NCBI GenBank assembly: GCA_945861435.1
Contig: CAMAUX010000022.1
Coordinates: 1 to 64,000, forward strand
DNA length: 64,000 nt
Source: Chthoniobacter flavus
Lineage (GTDB): Bacteria > Verrucomicrobiota > Verrucomicrobiia > Chthoniobacterales > Chthoniobacteraceae
Reading direction: 5' to 3'
The position numbers were made by a program, and so were the translations under genes. A model generated the notes under the pieces. The model worked only from the letters and a program-made list of their open reading frames with translations. It ran no database searches and was not told the DNA's origin. Each line of letters starts with the position of its first letter. The first letter of the stretch is position 1. Of this stretch, positions 24,666-33,043 are shown in pieces.

Positions 24666-27239
24666 ATGCAGCCTCTCCACATCTTCAACGTCGTCCCAAA
24701 GCTCCCAGCTGAACTGGAGCCCATGCGGACCATCCTCTCGAACCTCTGGTGGACCTGGCAACCACATGTCCGCGCCCTCTTCCGGCATCTCGATCCCGAA
24801 CTCTGGCACCAAACCAACCACAACCCGCTGCGCATGCTGCAACTCTGCAGGCAGGCTCGCCTGGAGGAAGTCGCCAAAGACGACGAGTTCCTCGCTCGCC
24901 TGGACACCGTCAAAGCCCAGTTCGACTCCTACTGCTCATCCAAGGACACCTACGGACAGAAGCGCCCCAAATCCCCCTTTTCAAAAACCACGCCGCTGGC
25001 CTATTTCTCCGCCGAGTTCGGCTTCCACGAGTCCTTCCCCATCTATTCTGGCGGCCTCGGCATCCTCTCCGGCGACCACTGCAAGTCGGCCTCAGACCTC
25101 GGCCTGGACTTCGTCGCCTTCTCGCTGCTCTACCGCCACGGCTACTTCCGCCAGCAGATCAACAAGGATGGCGCTCAGGAAAGCATCCGCCTCAACCAGA
25201 ACTTCAGCCACCTCCCGCTCGCCGATGCACACGACTCGGCTGGACTCCCCCTCACGGTCGGCGTGGAAATCCTCGGACGCACCGTCCGCGCCAAGGTCTG
25301 GAAGGTCTCCATCGGCCGCATCACCCTCTTCCTTCTCGACACCGACATCCCCGACAATTCTGAGGAGGACCGCCAGATCACCGCCCAACTCTACGGCGGC
25401 GACCATGAGATGCGCATCCGCCAGGAGATCGTCCTCGGCATCGGCGGCATCCACGCCCTCAACGCCATGGGCATCAAGCCTGCGGCTTATCACATGAACG
25501 AGGGCCATGCCGCATTCATCTCTCTGGAACTCGTGCGCCGCGCCGTGGCCGAGCAGAACCTCGACTTTTACTCCGCACTTCAGGTGGTTGCAGCTTCCAA
25601 CATCTTCACCACCCACACCCCGGTGCCCGCAGGCAACGACGCCTTCCCGCTGGACCTCATGCGCAAGTATTTCGGGGACTTCCCAACAAAACTCGGCATC
25701 AACTTTGAAACCTTTGCCAGCTTCGGCCAGACGCGCAACGACCCCGCCGAACCCTTCTCGATGACCATCCTCGCCCTGCGCACCAGCCGCCACGCCAACG
25801 GCGTCAGCGCACTGCACGGCCGCGTCAGCCAGGGCCTCTGGAAAGATGTCTGGCAGGGCGTTCCTGAAAGTGAAGTCCCCATCACCAGCATCACCAACGG
25901 CATCCACACCAAGACCTGGATGGCCCCGGAATTCTCCGCCCTCTACGACAAATACCTCCCAGGCTGGGAGGACAACCTTACCGAACCCGAATTCTGGCGC
26001 GGCGTATTCGAGATTCCCGACGAAGAACTCTGGTCCATCCACTGCAAACTCAAAAACCGCCTCGTCGACTTCGTACGTGAACGAGTCCGCCGCCAACGCA
26101 CCCGTATCGGCGAAACCCCCGAAAGCCTCCGCAGCGTCAGCAGACTCCTCAACCCGGAGGTTCTCACCATCGGCTTCGCCCGCCGCTTCGCGACATACAA
26201 ACGCGCCACACTTCTGTTCCGCGATCCCGAACGGCTTCATCGCCTTCTGGCCAACACCGAGCGCCCGGTGCAATTCGTCTTCGCAGGCAAGGCCCATCCC
26301 AAGGACGAACCCGGCCAGCACTTCATTCGCGACGTCTACCGCTTCTCGCGCATGCCGGAGTTCCAAGACCGCATCGTCTTCCTCGAAGACTACGACCACT
26401 ACGTAGGCCGCCGCCTCTACCAAGGTGTCGACCTCTGGCTCAACAACCCGCGCCGACCACTGGAGGCCAGCGGCACCAGTGGCATGAAACTGCCCCCCAA
26501 CGGCGGCCTCAACCTCAGCGTCCTCGATGGCTGGTGGTGCGAGGGCTACAACGGCCGCAACGGCTGGTCCATCGGTGCCGAAATTCCAGAAACCACCGCC
26601 GTCATCGATCCCGCACGCGAAGACGAGATCGACATCGCCAGCCTCTTCCATGTGCTCGAGACACAGGTCGTCCCCCTCTACTACGCCAAGCCGGACGGTC
26701 GCCTCCCCATCGCATGGCTCCAACTCATGCGCGAGTCCATCCGCAGCATCACCCCCGCCTTCAACACCCATCGCATGGTCAAGGAGTACTGCGAACGCCT
26801 TTACGAACCCGCCGCCCGTGCCGGCGCGGTGCTCGGCGCAAACTCAGGCGAGAAGGCGCTCGAACTCAGCCGCTGGAAGGATTCCATCCGAAAGAACTGG
26901 CCCACCGTCCGCATCGGCGAGGTCCAGATGGGCGAAAACGCCAGCAGCATCCTCGTGGGCGAATCACTCGAGGTCAGCGCCACCGTGCACCTCGGCTCCC
27001 TCAAGCCCGATGACGTATCCGTCCAAGCTTACTTCGGCGAGGCCATGGACAACCACATCGCCCAGCCACAAACCGTCAACCTTAGCCTCAAGAAGAAGCT
27101 CGATACAGACCGCCATCTCTACACAGGCACCATCCCCGCCAGGGAAAGTGGCAGTTACGGACTCAACCTCCGGGTGATCCCCACCCACCGACATCTCACG
27201 CAGGCCCACGAACTGCGACTCATCACCTGGGCGCGCTGA
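24666..27239 (+). CDS. glgP: Alpha-glucan (glycogen/maltodextrin) phosphorylase
   Basis: 857 residues from ATG 24666 (ribosome-binding site AGGGA). The long form of GT35 phosphorylases starts with the DUF3417-type N-domain (LWWTWQPHVRALFRHL) and has the catalytic-domain motifs YHMNEGHAAF, TTHTPVPAGND and ASGTSGMKLPPNGG, whose Lys binds pyridoxal phosphate. It releases glucose 1-phosphate from storage glucans. No other glg gene is near. A possible regulatory N-domain phosphorylation is not visible. Confidence 0.96.
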   Translation: MQPLHIFNVVPKLPAELEPMRTILSNLWWTWQPHVRALFRHLDPELWHQTNHNPLRMLQLCRQARLEEVAKDDEFLARLDTVKAQFDSYCSSKDTYGQKRPKSPFSKTTPLAYFSAEFGFHESFPIYSGGLGILSGDHCKSASDLGLDFVAFSLLYRHGYFRQQINKDGAQESIRLNQNFSHLPLADAHDSAGLPLTVGVEILGRTVRAKVWKVSIGRITLFLLDTDIPDNSEEDRQITAQLYGGDHEMRIRQEIVLGIGGIHALNAMGIKPAAYHMNEGHAAFISLELVRRAVAEQNLDFYSALQVVAASNIFTTHTPVPAGNDAFPLDLMRKYFGDFPTKLGINFETFASFGQTRNDPAEPFSMTILALRTSRHANGVSALHGRVSQGLWKDVWQGVPESEVPITSITNGIHTKTWMAPEFSALYDKYLPGWEDNLTEPEFWRGVFEIPDEELWSIHCKLKNRLVDFVRERVRRQRTRIGETPESLRSVSRLLNPEVLTIGFARRFATYKRATLLFRDPERLHRLLANTERPVQFVFAGKAHPKDEPGQHFIRDVYRFSRMPEFQDRIVFLEDYDHYVGRRLYQGVDLWLNNPRRPLEASGTSGMKLPPNGGLNLSVLDGWWCEGYNGRNGWSIGAEIPETTAVIDPAREDEIDIASLFHVLETQVVPLYYAKPDGRLPIAWLQLMRESIRSITPAFNTHRMVKEYCERLYEPAARAGAVLGANSGEKALELSRWKDSIRKNWPTVRIGEVQMGENASSILVGESLEVSATVHLGSLKPDDVSVQAYFGEAMDNHIAQPQTVNLSLKKKLDTDRHLYTGTIPARESGSYGLNLRVIPTHRHLTQAHELRLITWAR

Positions 27240-27745
27240 ACCGCACTTCCATCATCACGCTGAATTCAGCCTAACACCGTGAATGGACGGCCCACGGAAC
27301 GGACCGCACGGAAGGAATGGGGGAGAATGAGAGTCTGTTGCGTGGTCCGTGCATTCAGTGCGTTCCGTGGGCTATTGGGAACTCTCCGGGTTCAGGCGAC
27401 TGCTGAGTCCTATCAGTGCCTGGGTACTTGGGGGTAACAGCCATGTCGTTACCGACTTTGAAGATCGCTCAGAGACTCACCCAACGGGTGAGACTGAAGC
27501 GGGATGATTTTAAGCCGCAAATTCCGTTTCCACAGAAACTCACATCAGATCCGCCGATTTTTCATCGCCGCATTGAGGTTCAGACAACGCCCGCGCCCCG
27601 CAAACGACGCTGGGCGCTGGCTCAAGAGCCCATGAGCCTTCTGGGCGGAGGGCTCCCACACCGCCATGATCAGCCCTTCTTCACCAGTCCACGCAGCTCG
27701 CCTCAACGCCCGCTAGCAGCCCCAATCACCGCCCCCCTCCGTTGC
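27240..27745. other. 506-bp intergenic region with inverted repeat
   Basis: No convincing gene was found. Open frames here (for example one from 27416) have no conserved motif, no signal peptide and run into the reverse-strand gene. The first half carries the inverted repeat at 27290-27372. The second half (27400-27740) has plain GC-rich sequence with short inverted pieces only. It could hold a remnant of a mobile element or an untranslated RNA. Nothing more can be supported. Confidence 0.5.
27290..27372. repeat. Long imperfect inverted repeat downstream of glgP
   Basis: The 12-bp arm GCCCACGGAACG (27290-27301) has an exact reverse complement, CGTTCCGTGGGC, at 27361-27372. A second inner pair is CACGGA (27306-27311) with TCCGTG (27346-27351). 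Transcribed in either direction it would form a long stem-loop. It lies between the glgP stop and the end of the HlyD-type gene, so it could terminate either or be a repeated extragenic element. Confidence 0.6.
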
Positions 27746-28837
27746 TCAGCGCAACACGAGATCCACCAATTCCCCAGGTCGCACTCGCAGGTCCGGCGGA
27801 CAGGAGATCTCCACCGGAATTCCAATCTCCGGAGAAAGGGCCATCGCGCTCCCCTGCGCAATGTGGGCGGCTAGGTCCGCCGAAATCGGCACGTAACCCA
27901 CCCCCACGTGAAGGATCTCACCGCGCCCCGACTGCCTACGGGCCGACCTCGTGCGCACCTCAACCGGCGTTCCAGCCACCGGCTCAATCTGCGAGGACTG
28001 CCTCAGGTATCCCACGATCCGCTCCGCGTAGGGAGACTGAATCTGCACCACGGCAGTGCCGGGAAGAAGATTCTCCCCCGGCCGATGCAGCACGGCCACC
28101 ACCATCCCGTCGATGGGCGCCGTGAGATTCATCAGCCCGAGGTTCTGCTCGATCGAGCGGAGCTTCTCTTCCTGCGAAGCAAGCAGCTTGGCGATCGGAT
28201 CCTCCTGCTGCGGCAGGTTGAGCCGTGCGGGGGCTTTGAGAGAGTCCAATTCGCGCCCCAGTTCCTCCACCAAACGATTGCGCTCCTCGACCTGCGCCTC
28301 GGAAGCCTGCTTCGCCCTGAGCCGGTCATCAAAGGTCCGGCTGGTGATGGAGTTCGTCTCCAAAAGCTTCTGGGCCCGCTCCAGATCGGTGCCAGCGTAC
28401 TGGAGCGTGATCCGCGCCGTGGCCAGATCGACTTTCTGCTGCAGCCATGCAAGCCGAAGACGCTGGTAATCAAATGCATCGCGCCGCGCGCTTTTCTGCG
28501 GATCGAGACTGGCCTGACCGAGCTCGAGCTCCGTGCGCATCAACTCCAACGCCGTGCGCGTGTCATCCGGGCGCACCACGGCCACCGGATCACCCGCCTT
28601 CACCAACTGGAAGCGAGTCACGCTGAGCTCCACCAACGCCCCCCCCACCGGCGTGACAACCTCGGAACGCACCGGCTCCACCTGACCAACAAAACTCGCC
28701 GGGCTGGTGGTCTCCCGCCAGAGAATCAGGACCCCCACCATGGCGGCACCGAACATCAGCAGGGGCAGCACTCTCACCCGGAGCTGCTGCCAGCGTCGGT
28801 GCGGCGGAATCGGAATCGGACTAAAGTCTTGCTCCAT
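27746..28837 (-). CDS. HlyD-type periplasmic adaptor/membrane fusion protein
   Basis: 363 residues. One N-terminal membrane helix (about 23-42, VLPLLMFGAAMVGVLILW) precedes an adaptor with a biotinyl/lipoyl-like strand pair (FVGQVEPVRSEVVTPVGGALVEL ... GLMNLTAPIDGMVVAV) flanking a coiled-coil hairpin of about 150 residues. The TAPIDGMV motif is typical. Usually such proteins link an inner-membrane pump to an outer-membrane channel. No pump ATPase or TolC is next to it. Instead it is the third gene behind VTC and DUF4956 (start 3 bp after the DUF4956 stop), so it probably works with them. Confidence 0.85.
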   Translation of the reverse strand: MEQDFSPIPIPPHRRWQQLRVRVLPLLMFGAAMVGVLILWRETTSPASFVGQVEPVRSEVVTPVGGALVELSVTRFQLVKAGDPVAVVRPDDTRTALELMRTELELGQASLDPQKSARRDAFDYQRLRLAWLQQKVDLATARITLQYAGTDLERAQKLLETNSITSRTFDDRLRAKQASEAQVEERNRLVEELGRELDSLKAPARLNLPQQEDPIAKLLASQEEKLRSIEQNLGLMNLTAPIDGMVVAVLHRPGENLLPGTAVVQIQSPYAERIVGYLRQSSQIEPVAGTPVEVRTRSARRQSGRGEILHVGVGYVPISADLAAHIAQGSAMALSPEIGIPVEISCPPDLRVRPGELVDLVLR

Positions 28838-28840
28838 GGG

Positions 28841-29527
28841 TCAAACTTCTGATTCGTCCTCAGCCACGATGCTCGTCACACGGGTGACACCGGGAAAACC
28901 ACGCAGCTCACTGAGCATCAGTTCGGATCGGTTCGGGTCGCGCAGCAGCAGACGGTAGGAAAGGTCCGCCCCCGGCCGGTTTTCATGAATACGCTGACTG
29001 GCGCAGTGGCTGCGCTGGCTGTGACGTCCGAGCAGGCGCACAAGGTCCCCGAGTTCACCGAGACTGCGCTCCCACTGGATGTTGACGATCACATCGTAGC
29101 GCTTCCTCACACCGAAAGCGCTGGCGTGAAGATACAGGATGATGCCTGAGACAAAGGCGCATCCAAGGGCGGCGGTTGCGTAGCGCTGGGCACCACAGGC
29201 CATGCCCAACACGATGGCCGCGAGGACAAAGGTCGTGTCGAGAGTGTCGCGCAACACATTGCGAAACCGCACGATCGCGAGCACCGCCATGAGCCCAAAA
29301 GCGGTGACGATGTTGTTGGAAAGAACCATGAGGACCAGAGACACCAGCACCGGCATCATGATCAGCGAGTTGACGAAGGAGCGCGAATAGGAAAGGCCGC
29401 TGTGCGTTGCCATGTACACCCACGCGAGCACCTGACCACACGAAAAGGACAGCAGCAACGAAAGCAGCAGGAGCCGGTAGTCCACCGGAGAAACCACGAA
29501 ATCGCCCTTGAAGAACCAGTCAGGCAT
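28841..29527 (-). CDS. DUF4956 membrane protein
   Basis: About 228 residues from ATG 29527 (ATG 29533 is the alternative), overlapping the VTC stop. It has at least four membrane segments in the first 150 residues (YRLLLLSLLLSFSCGQVLAW, SLIMMPVLVSLVLMVL, IVTAFGLMAVLAIVRF, ALGCAFVSGIILYL). The family hallmark AVLAIVRFRNVLRDTLDTTF is present. The cytoplasmic C-terminus has a ferredoxin-like pattern (DVIVNIQWERSL). DUF4956 genes are found next to VTC polyphosphate polymerase genes in many bacteria, so a partner role in polymer synthesis or export is an inference. Confidence 0.88.
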   Translation of the reverse strand: MPDWFFKGDFVVSPVDYRLLLLSLLLSFSCGQVLAWVYMATHSGLSYSRSFVNSLIMMPVLVSLVLMVLSNNIVTAFGLMAVLAIVRFRNVLRDTLDTTFVLAAIVLGMACGAQRYATAALGCAFVSGIILYLHASAFGVRKRYDVIVNIQWERSLGELGDLVRLLGRHSQRSHCASQRIHENRPGADLSYRLLLRDPNRSELMLSELRGFPGVTRVTSIVAEDESEV

Positions 29528-30302
29528 AAGCATCGGGATGCTGCTTGGCGGACCCGCCTTCGTGACGGGTGAAACTCTCAAGACCGTTAAGCTCAATCCC
29601 CCCGACGTACTTGGCCCCCCCGCACTGCATGAGGCCAAACACCGAGACGAGCTCCCGGAACCAGTTGGGAAAGCGGTCCGTGAACTTGAGCTCAAGAACA
29701 AGCTGCGATCCGAAGACATACACCGGACTGTCCATCCTCGTGCGGAAGTCGACGTCGAACTGGGGCTCGGCACGAACCTCACTGTCCATGGTCACGCGCA
29801 CGGAGTTGTCGTGCTCGCTGATCCACGCCTCGCGCCGGTAAGCCACATGAGACCTTGGCGTGGCATTGAGCTGCTGCATGATGCGGCAAAACTCGGCAAG
29901 GTCGTGCTGGTCGCGAGGATTATGGGAGACGACCAGCGCCGGATCCGGCAGGTGCCCCGCCATGAGGTCCGCCACCGCCGCACGCTTCACGGCGCACCGA
30001 CTCTTGAGAACGATGTTGTTCATGCACCGCTTGAACTCGAAGAAAATCGGGGATGCCGGGTCATCGTTGTAAAATCTCAACCGTAGCTTGTACCGATTCT
30101 TGTCCCCATTGATCGCACTGTAGTACGTCTCCATCCCGTCTGAATCCAGATAGATGCTGTGAATGTCGTAGGCGAAGTCCTCCGGAGACGCGAACCCGTC
30201 AGCCACCAGATAGCTGCTCACAAAGTCGCGGATCGGCACCACCTGCTCCCGCCCAATCATGTACTTGAGCTCGTAGCGCTGCCTCTGAAGGTTGTGCTTC
30301 AT
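29520..30302 (-). CDS. VTC-domain polyphosphate polymerase-like protein
   Basis: 260 residues of the VTC (vacuolar transporter chaperone) catalytic fold, a triphosphate tunnel enzyme. It has basic and acidic tunnel strands such as RYELKYM, NRYKLRLRFYND, FFEFKR and LVLELKFTDRFP. In yeast Vtc4 this domain makes polyphosphate from ATP. Bacterial copies next to DUF4956 are predicted to do the same at the membrane. It is the first gene of a three-gene operon (VTC, DUF4956, HlyD). The start ATG 30302 follows a 247-bp gap to the divergent EVE gene. Catalysis is inferred from family only. Confidence 0.88.
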   Translation of the reverse strand: MKHNLQRQRYELKYMIGREQVVPIRDFVSSYLVADGFASPEDFAYDIHSIYLDSDGMETYYSAINGDKNRYKLRLRFYNDDPASPIFFEFKRCMNNIVLKSRCAVKRAAVADLMAGHLPDPALVVSHNPRDQHDLAEFCRIMQQLNATPRSHVAYRREAWISEHDNSVRVTMDSEVRAEPQFDVDFRTRMDSPVYVFGSQLVLELKFTDRFPNWFRELVSVFGLMQCGGAKYVGGIELNGLESFTRHEGGSAKQHPDAYA

Positions 30303-30549
30303 GACACCTCAATCGCACGCTGCCCCCACCGCGGAAGGCGACTCTCCACCCCGCTCACCAAGGCGGTTTTGAACCAGTTCAATGGCATTTTTTGTGGGGG
30401 TGAGAACGGAGGGAATGAAAACCAACCGAGAACTGGCCAACGTCAGGATTCATTAGGGGGAGAAACCGATTGCATCGTCAACCGCTTTCACTCCCGGAAC
30501 TGGGTTGATTTCGCTTGTCCTGCGACCCCGTTTGCCGCACTCCGGACCG

Positions 30550-30966
30550 ATGCCCGCCACCCCGCAGCACTGGATGGTCAAATCCGAGCCCGCAGCCTAT
30601 TCATGGGCGCAGTTCCTCAAGGATCAGCGCACCGCATGGACGGGCGTCAGAAACTTCCAAGCCCGCAACAACCTCCGCTCCATGAAGACGGGGGACCTCG
30701 CGCTCTTCTACCACAGCGTCACTGAAAAGGCCGTCGTCGGCATCGCACAGGTGGTGGCCACGGCCTATCCGGACCCCACCGCCTCGGAAGCCGGGTGGGA
30801 TTGCGTCGACCTCGCCCCCGTCAAAACACTGCCTCGCCCCGTCCCCCTCGAAGAGATCAAAGCGAGCGCCGCGCTTTGTGACATCGCGCTCCTGCGCCAG
30901 TCGCGCCTCTCGGTCCTCCCCGTCACGAAAGCCGAGTACGACGCGCTGCTGGCGCTCGGCCGCTGA
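30550..30966 (+). CDS. EVE-domain protein
   Basis: 138 residues from ATG 30550. The EVE (PUA-like) fold begins HWMVKSEPAAYSW, followed by TAWTGVRNFQARNNLR and MKTGDLALFYHS. EVE proteins bind modified nucleobases in nucleic acids. Bacterial stand-alone forms resemble the human THYN1 type. It is probably cytoplasmic. It is transcribed away from VTC, with mpl 69 bp downstream. Confidence 0.88.
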   Translation: MPATPQHWMVKSEPAAYSWAQFLKDQRTAWTGVRNFQARNNLRSMKTGDLALFYHSVTEKAVVGIAQVVATAYPDPTASEAGWDCVDLAPVKTLPRPVPLEEIKASAALCDIALLRQSRLSVLPVTKAEYDALLALGR

Positions 30967-31035
30967 ATCGTCACGCCATCCGCAGGTTGCGCTTCCGATC
31001 AAACCCCGGCTAGCCTCCGGCCCCATTTCCACCTT

Positions 31036-32421
31036 ATGAAGAACGACATCCGCCACATCCACTTTCTGGGAGTCTGCGGCACCGCAATGGGCGCGGTGGC
31101 CAGCGCCATGGACGCACTCGGCTACAAGGTCACCGGATCGGATGCAAAGGTGTACCCCCCCATGTCCACCTTTTTGGAAAAGCGCGGCATCAAGCTCACA
31201 GAGGGCTACCGTGCTGAGAACCTCCCCACCGATGCGGACCTGATTGTGGTGGGCAACGCCATCTCCCGCGGCAACTCGGAACTGGAGGCGGTGCTCAACC
31301 GCAAACTGCCCTACATCTCACTCCCCGAAGTCCTCAAGCAGTTCTTCCTCCGCGGGAAACACAACCTCGTGGTGACGGGCACCCACGGAAAAACCACCAC
31401 CACCTCCCTGCTCACCTGGATCCTGCAGTGCGCGCAACTCGCGCCCGCCTACATGATCGGCGGCATCGCCAACAACCTCGGCCAAGGCTGCTCGCTCCAC
31501 GAATCCCGACACGTCGTTCTCGAGGGCGACGAATACGACACGGCCTTCTTCGACAAACGCTCCAAGTTCCTTCACTACCTCCCCGAACTCGTCGTGGTGA
31601 ACAACATCGAGTTCGACCACGCCGATATCTTCCGCGACCTGGACGAGATCAAGCTCAGCTTCCGGCGCCTTCTCAACATCGTTCCCAGCGAGGGCATGGT
31701 GCTCATCAACGGGGATGACCCCAACTGCCGCGAAGTCGCTCAGGACTGCCGCGCACAATTGATCGAAGTCGGCTTCTCCGCCAACTGCGCACGCCAGATC
31801 CACAACGCCGCATACAGCGCCAGCGGCAGCCGATTCACTCTGCTCGACACCGCCTTCGAACTCGCGCTCGTCGGCGAATACAACGTGCGCAACGCGGCCA
31901 TGGCCATCTCCGCCGCCCATTTCTACGGGGTGCCCCTCGACGTCATCCAGCGCGCCGTCGCAAGCTTCACCGGCGTGCGCAGGCGTCAGGAGGTGCGTGG
32001 CGAGGTGCGCGGCATCACCGTGGTCGATGACTTCGGCCATCACCCCACCGCACTCCGCGAGACCCTCCGCGGCCTCCGCCACCAGTACGCCGGCCGCCGC
32101 CTCTGGGCTCTCTTTGAACCGCGCTCCAACACCACCCGCCGCTCCGTCTTTCAGCAGGCCCTCCCCGAGGCTCTCGCAGAGGCCGACGGTGTGATCCTCG
32201 CCCAGGTCGCCCGTCTCGACCAACTCCCCGAAGATGTGCGGCTCAAGCCAGAGCAGGTCATCGCCGAAATTGCCGCCATGGGCAAACCAGCCTTCTACGA
32301 ACCCGGCGTCAACGAGATCATCGCGCGCCTCAAGCCTCTGGTGCGGGAAGGCGATGTGGTGGTGATCTTCAGCAACGGCGGCTTCGACAACATCCACCAG
32401 CGGCTCCTCGCCGAACTCTAG
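31036..32421 (+). CDS. mpl: UDP-N-acetylmuramate:L-alanyl-gamma-D-glutamyl-meso-diaminopimelate ligase
   Basis: 461 residues, a Mur ligase fold. The N-terminal nucleotide motif is HFLGVCGTAMGAV, the P-loop GTHGKTTTTSLL, and the C-terminal VVDDFGHHPTA motif is typical of MurC/Mpl. The EGDEYDTAFFDKRSKFLHY signature separates Mpl from MurC. It recycles tripeptide from the cell wall by attaching it to UDP-MurNAc. It implies a peptidoglycan wall with diaminopimelate in this organism. Confidence 0.94.
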   Translation: MKNDIRHIHFLGVCGTAMGAVASAMDALGYKVTGSDAKVYPPMSTFLEKRGIKLTEGYRAENLPTDADLIVVGNAISRGNSELEAVLNRKLPYISLPEVLKQFFLRGKHNLVVTGTHGKTTTTSLLTWILQCAQLAPAYMIGGIANNLGQGCSLHESRHVVLEGDEYDTAFFDKRSKFLHYLPELVVVNNIEFDHADIFRDLDEIKLSFRRLLNIVPSEGMVLINGDDPNCREVAQDCRAQLIEVGFSANCARQIHNAAYSASGSRFTLLDTAFELALVGEYNVRNAAMAISAAHFYGVPLDVIQRAVASFTGVRRRQEVRGEVRGITVVDDFGHHPTALRETLRGLRHQYAGRRLWALFEPRSNTTRRSVFQQALPEALAEADGVILAQVARLDQLPEDVRLKPEQVIAEIAAMGKPAFYEPGVNEIIARLKPLVREGDVVVIFSNGGFDNIHQRLLAEL

Positions 32422-32465
32422 CCCAGCTCATCGGCAGCTCATCGGCCGCCCCCTCCAGGGCGCCG

Positions 32466-32924
32466 TCAGACTCCCCCGCCCGCCTGACGCACCGCCTCGT
32501 ACAGGACAATGCCCGCCGCCGTCGCAAGATTCAGACTCCGAGTCTGCGGCTGCATCGGGATCGTCACGCAGTTGCCCACCTCCGCAGCGAGCAACTCCTC
32601 CGGCAACCCCCTCGTCTCTCGACCAAACACCAGAAAGTCTCCCGGTGCAAACCGCGCCTCCCAAAAGCTGCGGCCGGTTTTTGTGGTGAGAAAAAAATAG
32701 CGGGCCTCCGGGGATTGCGCCGCACGCAATTCTGCAAAGCCAGTCCACAGGCTCACCTGCACGTGCTTCCAGTAGTCGAGACCCGCACGTCGGATGGCGC
32801 GGTCATCGATCGAAAACCCCAGCGGCTGCACCAAGTGCAACCGGGACCCCGTGGCAAGGCACAGGCGTCCAATGCTCCCGGTGTTGTGCGGGATCTCAGG
32901 CTCGATGAGGACGACGTTAAACAT
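32466..32924 (-). CDS. trmL: tRNA (cytidine(34)-2'-O)-methyltransferase
   Basis: 152 residues, a small SPOUT methyltransferase of the TrmL type. It begins MFNVVLIEPEIPHNTGSIGR, the knot contains FLVFGRETRGLP, and the C-terminal motif is MQPQTRSLNLATAAGI. It methylates the wobble nucleotide of two leucine tRNAs. It stands alone on the minus strand between mpl and the membrane protein. Confidence 0.93.
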   Translation of the reverse strand: MFNVVLIEPEIPHNTGSIGRLCLATGSRLHLVQPLGFSIDDRAIRRAGLDYWKHVQVSLWTGFAELRAAQSPEARYFFLTTKTGRSFWEARFAPGDFLVFGRETRGLPEELLAAEVGNCVTIPMQPQTRSLNLATAAGIVLYEAVRQAGGGV

Positions 32925-33043
32925 GCAGCCACCCTGCGCGTCCCTGCGATCTGAAGGGTGAAGGCGCTGAGGTGTCCCTCTCCTCTGGCCGTTGTTCGAG
33001 CCTTGGTCAATCCGTCTCCACGCATCGCACCAAACCGTGCCCC

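Noticed and set aside
25092-26771. Very long minus-strand open frame opposite glgP
   Set aside because: Shadow of glgP codon bias; low-complexity composition.
27416-27874. Open frame in the glgP-VTC gap
   Set aside because: No conserved motif, and its 3' part is antisense to the HlyD-type gene.
23585-30302. CYTH and VTC proteins as a duplicated pair
   Set aside because: Both are TTM-fold enzymes, but sequence, size and operons differ, so they are independent family members.
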